Positions 42,947-55,239 of a stretch of 64,000 bases of DNA are shown here, piece after piece. The notes beneath the pieces were generated by a model. That model was given only the letters and a program-made list of their open reading frames with translations. It did not search any database and was not told the origin of the DNA. The first letter of the stretch is position 1. Every line of letters starts with the position of its first letter. The position numbers and the translations under genes were made by a program. Origin of the DNA: Kitagawia praeruptora (lineage: Eukaryota; Streptophyta; Magnoliopsida; Apiales; Apiaceae); contig CM075349.1 in assembly GCA_037693485.1 (NCBI GenBank), positions 73,449,001 through 73,513,000 on the forward strand, given 5' to 3'.

Positions 42947-45286
42947 TCATGTCAGATAGTTGATGAACTGTGCAGCAGTTGCAACTGCCCCTCCTGTGAT
43001 TGCATCCTGCACAATTTTGTCCCTCTTGTTATTGCCAACTGCAGATATCAGAGCACCAGTGGCTGCACCAGCAAGTAATGCATTCTTCTGCAACATGAGA
43101 GCATTATGACTTAGTAATAGGCACTTCGGTGGATACACTTTTAAAAAGCGTAGGAAAAAAATTAGAAAGAGCTAAGAACAGAAGTTGTATTTTTGTCACG
43201 AAACAGGACAAATAATACCTTTTAAAAAAAGTTGTATTATTGCGTGGTGAAAATAGTCGCAATACTTTTGCCTTGTTAATCAGATGTTGCACTTTCTATA
43301 TGCAAGAATTAGGTTTACAGCAGAAGACCATTAAGGTCATATGATAAGATGCTCTAGCCACATTATTTCAGCTTACGAGCAAGCCAAGGTTCAACAATGA
43401 AAGGTTTGATGTAAAGCACATAAGAAATTACCCAGTCTCTGGTTCCACGGATCTTTTCCATTCCATAATCCATTCCAACATATACCCCAGCTGCTGTTCC
43501 TATAAAATCAAGGAATTGTTGGGAGTTAGGATTACTTGTTACATTAAAGAACTAAGACTGATTAGAGGAACCAAGTAGAGAATGAGATTTGTATATAACT
43601 ATTTTAAGGAAACTTACCAAAAAATATTCCTTCTTTACACATTTTTGTTAGCTGCAACATAAGAAACATTGTAAGATTTATCATCCGATATCTCTTTTAG
43701 AATGTTTCACTACATCAACAGAAACAACCAACATTACACAAATATAATTCGTTGTAGGATATTGACCCCAGAAGCCACAAAGATAACAGTGCCATGGTAC
43801 GGAAGCTACCACGAAATCAAGCACATAAGATCGTCCATATTCACAGCCCAGAGACCTTCACTTTTCTAGTCATTACCAAGACAAGGCTACAGCATCTAAG
43901 CAGCATGTTGAGAATTGTAAGTTTACCAGCTTTTGGCATGTCATTCAATTTCAGAATATGATATGAATATAGCAAGTGTTTCAGAATTTAGTAAGTGTTT
44001 CCTCATGGTTTTGCTCTCACAATTAGTTTTTCGCCTGATTAGGTTCACTTTGACAAGTAGTGGATTAAAAGGCCCGAAGGCGCACGAAGTCATGCATATA
44101 GAGCACTAATTTGTGATTAGTTTAAAAAAAAGTAAAAACTCAATTTAATCATAGAAAACTTACCGATTGCTCCAAATCGAAGTTTCCTGCAATATTCAAT
44201 TAAACAAAAACCCTTTCAAACACTATATAACATGGAACAATTGACCAAAAAATTATTTATTCCTCAATTTTCCAATGAGTGCACAAGCAAAAAAATAAAA
44301 ATTAAAAATTCCAAGTAGAAAGACAAGAAATGCTACTTAATTCATACATATCAGGTGAAAACCCAAAGTTCAAATCACAACTATTTGCATTGGTTATGTA
44401 TCCCTACATAGATCAAGAAAATATGAGTTTCAAAATGGGAATTTTGAACTGATGAACACGCATTTTAGATTCAATTTATGTATATATGCATTTTATTGAA
44501 ATGTTTGTAGATGGTTGCTTACTTGGTTGGAGAAAAAAATCAATATAGTACACAACCAAATACAAATGGAAAACAGCACAAGTAAACGCTTAGGTGCCAT
44601 TTGGATCGTGAATTTCATCATGTTTAAGGAGAATGAGATTCAAATACATTTTCATATTGAAAATTCACTAGTATTACCATTAACAGGGATAGAGCCCATG
44701 GTCTACACGGTCTCTTAGTTCAAATGGAAACTATACTTGGAGCCAAAGATAACTGTTTTTATCCTAAAAATGTGGGCAACGAACGAAATCAAAAATTTTA
44801 CTTTAGAAATAAAAACTACTTTTTGGTGACAACATACAGTAATAGCTATGGCATGAAAATTTCACTCTCCTGCTAGCATTACTTCTTTTATGGTGTTGTT
44901 TGTACTACAAAATTTTGATAGTGCTCGTAAGTTAACAACAGTCTTGAGTTTTATAAAGCCAGAAGTATCAGAAGCCAAAAGTATCATTCAAACAAATAAG
45001 AAAGAAAATACGTGAAATGGTTTTACGTACCTTGTGCGAGAGCATTATAACTTTCCTGGGCAGCTGCTCTTGCCACACCAACCTGAGAAACAAATAACAA
45101 TGCAGTTAATTACCAACATTATACATAACAATAGAAATTTACAAACAAGAAGTTTGTTTGTATGAAACATACAGAACCAATCTTTAAGAAACCATCAACG
45201 GTGTGATTAAGAAACTGATTGCCCGTGTCGATGAAGACGTCCACCTTGGGCGACGAAGCTGACGCACTGAATCCTGCTTCTGGCAT
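42947..45286 (-). CDS. OEP16: Plastid outer envelope pore protein OEP16, 143 aa, six exons
   Basis: A helical channel of the chloroplast outer envelope in the PRAT (Tim17/22/23-like) superfamily. OEP16 is known as an amino-acid-selective channel and has been linked to import of protochlorophyllide oxidoreductase A. Exons on the minus strand are 45286-45173, 45082-45031, 44186-44164, 43651-43618, 43499-43432 and 43087-42947. All junctions are GT-AG and in phase (432 bases with stop). Diagnostic stretches are FLNHTVDGFLKIG near 26-37, CKEGIFFGTAAGVYVGMDYG near 68-87, RGTRDWKNALLAGAATGAL near 92-110 and the C-terminal AITGGAVATAAQFIN. I recognise it as the OEP16-1 type by the N-terminal pattern and length. 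Intron 2 contains sequence duplicated upstream at 45600. Confidence 0.9.
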
Positions 45287-45599
45287 TGTTTCAAATAGCT
45301 AGCCTGATCCTTTTTTTTTCTCTACTACTTTGATAAACAGTGAAGATGTCACTTCTTGGTCTCACTCATATATTGGGGCCTTTGGCTACTCTTATCTTAT
45401 CCGATTCTCTTTGATTTTCAATATTGTTGACAAGGCCCTTTGTAGTTTGTCCTCCTGTTTTGGGGCCATACCTACCGACCTCTGTAAAATATCATACCGA
45501 CCTCGCAAGTAAAAATATCCATGGGCAGGAAAATCATTTTTAATATTTGTTGTATATTTATAAAAGAGTAAATTACAGCGGAAAAATATATGAGTAAAT
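45287..45599 (-). promoter_or_regulatory. OEP16 upstream region
   Basis: Unique sequence between the OEP16 start codon and the duplicated segment upstream. It should contain the core promoter and 5' untranslated region. I could not assign a TATA box with confidence. The intact gene therefore has at most about 310 bp before it meets its own duplicated fragment. Confidence 0.4.
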
Positions 45600-46700
45600 T
45601 ACATAGATCAAGAATATATGAGTTTCAGAATGGGAATTTTGAACTGATGAACACGCATTTTAGATTCAATTTATGTATATATGCATTTTATTGAACTGTT
45701 TGTTGACGGTTGCTTACTTGGTTGGAGAAAAAAATCAATATAGTACACAACCAAATACAAATGGAAAACAGCACAAGTAAACGCTTAGGTGCCATTTGGA
45801 TCGTGAATTTCAACATGGTTAAGGAGAATGAGATTCAAATACATTTTCATATTGAAAATTCACTAGTATTACCATTAACAGGGATAGAGCCCATGGTCTA
45901 CACGGTCTCTTAGATCAAATGGAAACTATACTTGGAGCCAAAGTTAACTGTTCTTATCCTAAAAATGTGGGCAACGAAGTCAAAAATTTTACTTTAGCAA
46001 TAAAATCTAGTTTTTGGTGACAAAATACAGTAATAGCTATGGCATGAAATACGCTCTCCCGCTAGCATTACTTCTTTTATGGTGTTGTTTGTACTATTTT
46101 GGATAGTGCTGCGCATGCTTACAATATTCAGTTAACACTGTTTTAAGCAAATTGCGTAAAGAGATTGTAAATTTACAGGTATCTTAAAACTAAAAATTAA
46201 TTTGACCTAGATTGAATGCTGTCCCATGAGATTGGGTCCTTGTGATACATCCTCTGAACCCAAAATGAGTTTTTGAGTTAGAGTGTCAGAATATGATATG
46301 ATACAATAAAGTCATTCTCCTAACACTACAAAATTTTAATAGAGCTCGTAACTTAACAACAGTCTTGAGTTTTATAAAGCCAGAAGTATCATTTCAAACA
46401 AATAAGAAAGAAAATAAAGAAAATACGTGAAATGGTTTTACGTACCTTGTGCGACAGCATTATAACTTTCCTGTGCCGCTGCTCTTGCCACACCAACCTG
46501 AGAAACAAATACCAATGCAGTTAATTACCTACATTATACATACAATACAGATTTGCAAACAAGAAGTTTGTTTGTATGAAACATACATAACCAATCTTTA
46601 AGAAACCATCAACGGTGTGATTAAGAAACTGATTGCCCGTGTTGATGAAGACGTCCACCTTGGGCGACGAAGCTGACGCACTGAATCCTGCTTCCGGCAT
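45600..46700 (-). pseudogene. Duplicated OEP16 5' fragment (exons 1-2)
   Basis: This segment repeats 44405-45286: part of intron 2, exon 2 (46497-46446), intron 1 and exon 1 (46700-46587). Exon frames are intact, with few changes (IDTG to INTG, NALAQ to NAVAQ). About 219 extra bases occur around 46100-46325. Exons 3-6 are missing and the copia element begins immediately before the ATG, so the fragment has lost its own promoter. It cannot make OEP16 unless spliced to the intact gene downstream. Confidence 0.88.
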
Positions 46701-47447
46701 ATATATATCACTCATGCCCAACTTGCCAATAAGTGGATGAAGCATCTTCTGATTTAAACCTTTGATAAATATGTCAGCTATCTGGTCCTCCGATCTCACA
46801 AAGTGAATACCAATGGTATCATTATTGATCTTCTCTTTTATGAAGTGTCGATCAATTTCGATATGTTTGGTCCGATCATGTTGAACTGGATTATGTGCAA
46901 TGGCAATAACGACTTTGTTATCACAATGTAGCTTCATTGGAGTTGTAGATGCAAGTCCCAATTCTTCTAGGAACAATCTTATCCACAATAATTCACGTAC
47001 ACCTTTAGCCATAGCTCTATATTCTGCCTCAGCACTAGATAAGGCAACCACAGGTTGTTTCTTGCTTCGCCAAGTAACCAAATTGCCACCAACAAATGTA
47101 CAATATCCTGAAGTAGATCGTCTGTCGTCTTGACATCCGGCCCAATCTGCATCTGTATAGCTTTCAACCCCGAGATGATTGTTTTTAGTAAACATTACTC
47201 CTTTTCCAGGAGCAGCCTTAAGATACCTTAATATCATATAAACTGCATCCAAATGTGGTTGACGAGGATCATGCATATACCTGCTAACAATTCCCACTGC
47301 ATATGATATGTCTGGCCTTGTATGTGCAAGGTAAATTAGTCGACCAACTAACCTTTGATTTTGAGATTTCTCGACAATTTCACCAGCATCTCCACAAAGT
47401 TTATGATTTGCTTCTATTGGAGAATCTGCAGGTCTACATCCCAACAT
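46701..47447 (-). pseudogene. Copia RT C-terminus and RNase H, fused to OEP16 exon 1
   Basis: Open from an in-frame stop near 47484 through copia RNase H: SYTDADWAGCQDDRRSTSGY, LSSAEAEYRAMAKG, HCDNKVVIAIAHNP and the usual tail IGKLGMSDIY. Without a stop the frame goes straight on into the ATG of the OEP16 fragment (MPEAGFSASASS) and ends inside its intron 1 at 46521. The retrotransposon part is otherwise complete to its natural C-terminal motif. Confidence 0.88.
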
Positions 47448-47483
47448 CCCTGTTTCATTCAGAAGGTCAAGTGTATACTTCCG

Positions 47484-48848
47484 TTATGAGAGGAAGATAC
47501 CACCTGGACTTCTAGAGACCTCAATACCAAGGAAATACCGTAGTTTTCCTAAGTCCTTCATCTCGAATTCAGAGGCAAGCTTGCGTTTAACATTAGCAAT
47601 CTCACAGGTGTCGTTGCCGGTGATCATAATATCATCGACATAAACAATCAACACAGTGATTTTTTCATCTCGTCTTTTTACGAACATGGTGTTATCTGAG
47701 TTGCTCTGTTTGTAGTCAAATTTAATCATCGCTCCCTGAAATTTGCCAAACCAGTCCCTTGGAGACTGTTTTAACCCATAAATAGTCTTCTTTAGCTTGC
47801 ATATTTTCCCAATGGTCGCAGCTGTAGAAAAACCCGGTGGAATATCAATGTAAACCTCTTCTTTCAGGTCTCCATGTAAGAATGCATTTTTTACATCCAA
47901 TTGCTGAAGTTCCCATCCAAGATTTGTTGCACATGATATCAAGACTCGAATAGAGGCCATCTTTTCTACTGGAGCAAAAGTTTCCTGATAATCAATACCG
48001 TAAGTTTGAGTATACCCTTTTGCTACAAGTCTCGCTTTGTACCTATCAATAAGCCCATTAGGTTTCTGTTTCACAGTGAATACCCATCTGCATCCTACTA
48101 CCTTCCTTCCAGCAGGAAGATGAGTTAACTCCCAAGTGCCATTATGTTTCAAGGCATTCATTTCCTCTATCATAGCATCTTTCCATTTAGGATCACATAA
48201 AGCATCCTGCCAAGTATGTGGAATAGAAACACTAGACAAGGATGACACAAAGGCAAGTGAAGATGAAGATAATGCATTATAAGATACAAAGTTTGAGATA
48301 GGATGATTAGTGCAAGAACGTACACCCTTTCTTATAGCAATAGGAAGATCTAGAGTAGGATCAAGAGTATTACCAGTTTCTGGCTCAGACACAGGAGATG
48401 CAGGATCTGTCTCGAGGTCAGAGGTCTCTGGATGCGGTAAAGTGGTGATATCATTTCTTTTCCGCCTGGAATATGTAATCAAATCTGGTATATCCAACCT
48501 ATTTAGATCATCTGACTCATTACTTTGTGGAGGAATAGATAACCTGTTTGAGCTAGTGTTTGGAAAAGGTATATTAATAACTGGAAGTGACTGTGACTCA
48601 TCTGTTGCTTTACTATCAAGACTGTGCCGGTTTATCTCCCCCTGAAGCAAGGAGGAGGAATCTGGAGAGAAATAAGAAATGGTCTCCCAGAAAGTAACAT
48701 CATGACTAACAAATATTCGTCGTGAAGAATGAAGAAGGATGATAACATTTATATCCCTTCTGAGTTCCAATGAAAACACAGCGGAGGGCCCGTGAATCAA
48801 GTTTATCCCGAGAGGGAGCATGATTATGAACAAAACATACACTCCCAA
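47484..48848 (-). pseudogene. Copia reverse transcriptase segment
   Basis: Contains KARLVAKGYTQTYGIDYQET, VKNAFLHGDLKEEVYIDIPP, YGLKQSPRDWF and the catalytic YVDDIMITG. It ends at a premature TAA after GIFLS, and the RNase H part follows in the same frame. A frameshift separates it from the integrase segment upstream, and the first 140 codons overlap that segment out of frame. Confidence 0.88.
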
Positions 48849-49511
48849 ATACTCGAAGGGTTAGTGGGTGAGAAGAAGGTGCAGGAACACAGGACAAAGG
48901 TGTTTTGAATTTGAGAACGCTAGAAGGAAAACGGTTTATAAGATATGCAGCAGTCATGACTGCCTCTCCCCAAAGATATTTGGGAACATGCATTGTTAAC
49001 ATAAGCGACCGAGCAACCTGTTGTAAGTGACCAATTCTCCTTTCGGCTACCCCATTTTGTTGAGAAGTTTTGACACACGAAGTTTGATGAATTATACCAC
49101 ATGTATCCAAATAAGATATAAATGGACCCCCATATTCAGTACCGTTATCACTCCGAAGAATTTTAACAGATGCATTAAACTGTGTTTGTACCATGTGGTG
49201 AAAAGATTTAAAACACTCGAAAACTTCACTTTTCTGTTTTAGAAGATATACCCAAGTAAGCCTAGAATAACAATCAACAAAGACAACAAACCATCTATAC
49301 CCATCATGTGTAGGATGTCTAAATGGGCCCCAAACATCAGTATGAATAATAGAGAATAAAGTAGAACTTCTTTTATTCCTAGATGGATAAGATGATCTTT
49401 TATGTTTGGCTAATTCACATGGTTCACAGAAAAAAAATCTTCCTTCTTACAGTGTTTTACTAAGGCAGGAAATAGATGTGTTAAAACACCAAACGATGGA
49501 TGACCTAACCG
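48706..49511 (-). pseudogene. Copia integrase segment
   Basis: The open part, 49194-48706, holds LRSDNGTEYGGPF and QQNGVAERRIGHL, the second Asp and the Glu of the integrase core. Upstream to 49511 the zinc-binding and first catalytic region can be traced only across frames, so it is frameshifted. The start at 49194 is an internal Met, not a real start. Confidence 0.82.
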
Positions 49512-51041
49512 TCAATGCCACTGATACAAAGATTCAAAAGCAGAATTTAACTTGGATGACACCTGATAAGTTGAGGGAGAAATAGAATTCCCTACCATCA
49601 CATAAAGTCCATCTACCACTTTACCATTGCCAAGGACCTTGCCTGTCGCCAGATCCTGAAATACACAGTGGGAGGAAAAAAAGGTTACTGAACAATTAAG
49701 TTTTTCAGTAATACGTTGAACAGATAATAAGTTTTCCGTTAAGGAGGGAACATGTAACACATCAGATAGTGGCAATGATGATGAGAGGCAGTGAAAAGTG
49801 CCTTGTCCATGAACAGGTACAATAGCTCCATTGGCAACACGAATATTGCAGGTTTCACCATTATATGTTTCTAGGAAACTAGAATTTCCAGTCATATCTG
49901 CTGATGCTCCAGAATCAATAATCCATGAATTATGACATTTATCGGAGGTAAAGTGACAAGATGTACCTGCATGAGCAGAATTAGCTGTAGGTGGAGTGGT
50001 GTTCATTTGTGACATTAATTGCCAGAGGGTGTTGACCTCTGAAGCAGTCATCGTCCCTGTTGAAGAATAAGACTCACATTCTGATGCAGCATGATGAGCA
50101 TTAAAGGGAATTCCTCTACCCGTGCTTCTGCCAGATGAGACACCACGGTAACCACCTTGGCCACGCCCTCCTCGTCCTCGAATTCTGAGATGAGGGTGCA
50201 AGATAAAACATGTTTCACGAGTGTGGTTTAACTTCTTGCAGTAGTCACATTGAAGACTGGATCTTTCACCCATTAAAGCCATTGGTACATGTTCAGGTTG
50301 TTCTGGCTCAGATTGCTGAACATTTCCAGTTAAGAGTGCAGATCGTTCAGAAGAGACAACCGGAGCCATACTTTGCTTTCGACTTTCCTCTAACCTGACA
50401 CGACCATAGGCTTCTTCCACAGTAGGAAATGGAACTTGTCCGATAAGTTGATTTTTTATTGAATCATACTCATCAGAAAATCCATCAAGAAACTTCATCA
50501 CTTTTTCTACAGTCATCATCTTTTAATATTTTTCTTGATCTTCAGCATGTTTACACTCAAATATAGTGTAATGTCCCAATTCACTCCATAATGATGTAAG
50601 CTCAGAATAATACTGAGCTAATGTGTGACTTCCCTGGGCCAATGTCCACATCTTCCGTTTGATCTCAAATTGCTTGGCTACATTCCCGGAGAAGGAATAC
50701 GTTCGAGTAAGAGAATTCCACACATCTTCAGCGGTATCAATGAAGATATATGTTTTTCGAATATCAACCTCCATAGAATTAGATAGCCATGAACATACCA
50801 TGGCATTTTCGGACTCCCAATCATCGAAGCTAGTATCACTTTCCAAAGGTTGTTTGGCTTTCCCATTGATGTATTTCATCATTTTATGAGATTTAAGTGC
50901 CATTGTACAAGCTTTGGACCACTCCAAAAAATTCTTTCCGTTAAATTTAGGACTGACATATGGAGTACTATGAAATCCGGACTTACCACTGGTTACAGTA
51001 GTGTTGTCGATTGTGACTGACGAATCGACCACTTCCGCCAT
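49512..51041 (-). pseudogene. Copia gag and protease segment with an internal stop
   Basis: The start at 51041 gives a gag N-terminus (PKFNGKNFLEWSKACTMALK). A TAA at 50525-50523 interrupts it, and the same frame resumes at MMTVEKVMKFLDGF. Later come a zinc knuckle-like CDYCKKLNHTRETC and the protease motif WIIDSGASADMTG. The stop and the later frameshifts make it non-functional. Confidence 0.88.
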
Positions 51042-51592
51042 TTAAAAGAAAACGAATAAATATAGTGCTCAAGTAGCTATCACAGGTATTGTCTAGCCTT
51101 AGCTAAAAACAAGAAATTTCTGTTGTATATATAACTGCTATATTAAATCCTAGCAGCATATAACGTATGTATATATCTCGTAAAAGAGAGTACCTCACGG
51201 GAACTCACAGCAACCACAAACAAAGACTAGAAATAAACTGAAAGTTCTCAGATTGAAGAAAGAGTACCACATATGGATTCGCAATGAACAGACGATCAAG
51301 AAGTCTAACTGGAACTTCGCCAGAAAACAGCCGGAAGTAGGGCCACGCGCCGGCGCGTGCCGCGCGTAGCGACGACCTGTAGCGCGTGGGGCGGCGCGTG
51401 GCGGCGCGTCAGCAACGTTTTCTGATATCTGAAAATTTCTGGGAGCTCCTCTTTCAGTGCTCTTCTCAGTGGTATATTTGCTTTTCTGTTTTGATAACTT
51501 TCGAATTTTTCGAATTTTGACAGTTGGTTTTTCTGGATTTTTTCTTTCTCTTCTGCAACTTTGATTTCTGTTTCTGGCCTGGAACTATACCC

Positions 51593-51604
51593 GCTCTGAT
51601 ACCA
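51593..51604 (-). other. Primer-binding site of the decayed copia element
   Basis: TGGTATCAGAGC on the element strand, complementary to initiator tRNA-Met, directly adjoining the LTR that begins at 51605. Confidence 0.88.
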
Positions 51605-51788
51605 TGTTAACAGTATATAACTGAATGTAGAGAGATTGACAGAGGAAGAATTTGTATATATTGATGTTTTAGTATTACATTAAGAGAGATCCTATATATA
51701 GAAGGTTTGCATACCCCAAAGTCTTACGCGGTGCCTAACTATGTTGACAAACATGACAGCCTAACATTTGACATATGAGAGCCTAACA
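51605..51788 (-). repeat. 5' LTR of the decayed copia element
   Basis: On the element strand it runs from TGTTAGGC to CTGTTAACA. A nearly identical alternative outer end exists at 51766 because CCTAACATTTGACA is repeated. The outer limit is therefore uncertain by 22 bases, and without the other LTR it cannot be settled. Confidence 0.65.
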
Positions 51789-54700
51789 TTTGACAATTAA
51801 AATAAAAAACACTTAAAATGGTTGAAGGTTCTGTAATGCAGTATATCAGAAAAATCAGCATCGCCCAAGCAAACGAGATCACTGAAAGACCAAATACCAT
51901 GTCATCAAAACTTGACAGTCAGTAATATACACAAAGTCCGAGGAGCAATGAAACATATAACATGATGTACCACCGCCAAAGCAAATCCAGTAATTTTATT
52001 TTTTAAACTGAAAAACTTAAAACATTAAAAGTCACAGTACTCAAAATGGGAACAAGAAAAAACGCCCAACAAATTCTGCCAAGGCATTTGAGCCCCACAT
52101 AATCTATGTACACAATCAAAATATAACTACATAAATATCACCAATTTGTTTAAAAAAAAATATTCAGAACTTCAACAGAGAATGGTTAGTTCACGACAAA
52201 CTGTAAATTTTGTATTATCATAACCCTCCTTTTGTACCGAGACACCAATCACTCGAAAAACCATATTAGATCAATGAATATACAAGAATCATCATGAAGA
52301 TGCTCAAAAGAAACAGTTAAGACTAGAAATTTCATTTAGTTGAATGATTTAGCTATATAGGCAACAGTAGATCTAACATGGAAGAAAGTAAAAATTTCTG
52401 AAAAGAATCATATAATTACATTTATAGAAGGTTATTACAGGGATGTTGAAAATTTTACTTTGTGTAGATGAAACTTTACATCCCCAACGCTAACGACAAT
52501 GTCAGATGGCAGCTTACTTGCCACATACCTGCACATGAGAATCTTTCCAGTGACTTGTATTCAAATTTACTTTATAAACAAATTTGTGGTCAGAATAACT
52601 AAATGACTCTGTTATTACAGTCTTCTTAACTTCAATTTGACACTCTGATATGAAACATAGAACTAAAGTGAACTATATAAAATGCTTCCAACGTTAGCAT
52701 GAAATCAATACAATTGAGATTTTGTGCAAAACTCTTACTGTGTCAGACATAATAAATCAATAGTATTGTTACTCTGTATTGGTATTGGTATATAAATCCA
52801 GAAAAATCTGCCCCTAAACAATAGTGAGCTCTATGTTACCCAAGGAATACATACTGAAGGCACCGAGCTAACATGGTACTGCACCAGAGGATTCCTACCG
52901 AATCACTGATTAAGGATAGGACTAGTCGTAAGAACAGATACCACCGTACCAATTTAAGAGTGGTGCATCCACTGGAAATGCAAGGATTTAGTAACACAGT
53001 GGTAATATAAACATGAGGTAGCTCAAAATTTTTTTAGAGCCCAATAAAATTTGTAAGACAAAAGCTTTTTATAGAATATTTTTCGAAAACCTAAACTTGT
53101 AGTAACACTTTTTTCTCCTTGAAACTCTCTTACGTGCCACTTGCTAAAAAACAAGAGAACAAAAAACCATTTCTTCCAATACACAAACAAATCCGTCACT
53201 TTTTCCTAGGTAATGAAGCAGACTTGACACATTACATATGATCTCATCAGCCAAGATATGTTCTTCTACTCAGTGACCAATTGGTTCTATACTCGACAAT
53301 GATATGTACCAAGAAATTTACTAGAACTTAGTTTTTATGTTGCACGCGTAATTGTCAAAGATTGTGAAAGCACTAAAAATATGAAGGTCTAAACTTCCTA
53401 TAGAGCAAAGGACTTGTACATGTATACAATATCAAAGGAAGTTACAGAAAGACAGTCTACTATTAGTTCACCGGCTTGTGGACAACATAGCCCGTTGATT
53501 CAAAAGTCAAAATGACAGAACATTACACCAACCTAAATGATTCAATTATACATATATGAGAAAAAATCGAACATATAATTAGTATTGAAGTTGAGAAGAA
53601 GATCAAGTATGAAGTCTACAAAACACTATACCTTGCATTGTTCCCATCAGTTTGAAAGGAATCAGGTTTAGATCATGAACTTTATTTTGGGAGCTAAAAA
53701 AGACTTGCTTCTGGAAAGTTACCACTATAAACCAGAACTCCAACTTTCAATTTATCAACGAACCACTAATCACCGGACACCCCCCAGTAACTAAAGATTT
53801 GCCAACTACTAGAGAGTCCTAGAAATGAAAAAGACGAACGCCAACAATTTAAGGACTAAAACTATGGTCTAAAACCGGTTTTACAGTGTACAGGGAAAAA
53901 AAGATCTCAAAAACGGGACAGTATATATGCAACCAATTAACCATTATGACCAAATCTTGACAGCAACCGAGGCAGGAAAAATTAAGATATTGGATAAAAC
54001 AAAGGTAAAATTAATTGATTATCATATTTTTGGTGTTACGGTTCTTCTTCTGAACTGCTTTGGTCAATTTATTTTATTTAAAAAAAACCATCATCATTAT
54101 GTATAATAATTTAAATCTAAAAGGTGATTTACGAAATTAACTGAATTTTCACTGAACAAATCGTAAACTTACAACTTCAATGGAGTTTGAGCTTACGGGA
54201 AAAGTCTGAGCTTAACTTGACATTTGGATTTAAAAGCGTTTTTCACAACTATGCAGCCGGAGGGTTTTGCTTACTTTGGAAATTAGTGTGGTTAGAATTC
54301 AGACTCTTCTTAACCACTACTCAGCAAATAAGTAGAATCATTTTCCTTCTTTTTTTGCTTCAAAACCGCCTTTATTGGCAAATCGTGCCTTACTTCGACT
54401 GGTCTTCCATAATTTACTGCAAAAGTAAATAAATGAAAATCCCAATTATATAAGAAAAATTTAATTGCAAAATTAACATGCTTTTGCACATGAGCAGAAA
54501 AATTGTTTATGAGCTAAGGACATCATCAACAATAAGGTAACAATCGCGTTGAAAATCTCAGTATTCATCCTCCTGCATCACTGATATTTTTTGGTTTTAG
54601 ATGCGTGATAGAGCTAAAATGCCAACTCGATGTTTTAACACTCTTTCAGGATGGAAAATCACAACTTGCGATCCTTGTGAACTCTGGACAATTCCAAATA

Positions 54701-55239
54701 TGGATTTAACGTGTCTACCAAAATTTAGTCTTCTACACATTTCCTCTTGCCCGTTTTTATAAAGAAAATATAGTTTTTTTTTTGCTAAGCTATAAAGAAA
54801 ATATAGTTGTTCATCATGACCCAATTACATAACCGATAGTAGCATTAATAGTTAAAAAACAATAAAACCTGATGCATACTGCATACATAATTACCTGAAT
54901 CTGCAAAGTAGTTGGATCCACCACTCCAGGCATGAAAATGCTTTTCCACATTTCCTCTGCAAGCATTTTCAACAACAGCCAGTTCATATGCGAGAATGAC
55001 TGAATATAATTAAAGACCCAGACTAAGTTTGGAACACTTAAAAGGTAACTTACAACTAAGAAGTCAACCCATTTTTCTCTGAATTATGCAAAGTTTGCAT
55101 TGTGTTCACCTTGCCATGCGAACCAATCTTTCTTACAGGAGAATGGCACTTTACACAAGAGCACAATTAAGATTTTTAAAAACTTTACAGATGCGACGTT
55201 TTTCTATATATTTTTCATTGGAAAAACAGATTACACAAA
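51789..55239. other. Mostly featureless intergenic region
   Basis: No long frame and no clear transposon end apart from the BTB-type exon at 52459-52528. A segment near 54895-54958 is bounded by acceptor- and donor-like signals on the minus strand and is open (contains HFHAWSGGSNYFAD in one frame), but I recognise no family. Confidence 0.4.
52459..52528 (-). pseudogene. Isolated BTB/NPH3-family exon
   Basis: A 70-base exon with a good acceptor (GTGCAG) and donor (GTAAAA) encodes YVASKLPSDIVVSVGDVKF followed by HLHK. This matches the start of the BTB domain in plant NPH3/RPT2-like proteins (typically LPSDI-V-VGD--FHLHK). The usual next exon (FPLLSKS and onwards) and the first exon are not seen nearby, so this looks like a remnant or captured fragment. 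Confidence 0.5.

Larger units (their letters stand above)
46701..51788 (-). mobile_element. Decayed Ty1-copia element, 3' end missing
   Basis: On the minus strand the order is a short 5' LTR (about 51788-51605, TGTTAGGC ... CTGTTAACA), a primer-binding site (51604-51593), gag, protease, integrase, RT and RNase H. There is no polypurine tract or 3' LTR: pol ends against OEP16 exon 1 at 46701. At least two in-frame stops and two frameshifts break the polyprotein. A small LTR of about 160-185 bp suggests an Ale-type lineage, by inference. An extremely GC-rich leader block (51350-51415, many GCGCGTGG) lies between the LTR and gag. Confidence 0.88.

Noticed and set aside
44515..44718. 67-codon frame, repeated at 45710-45913
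   Set aside because: It lies in OEP16 intron 2, and its repetition is explained by the segmental duplication.
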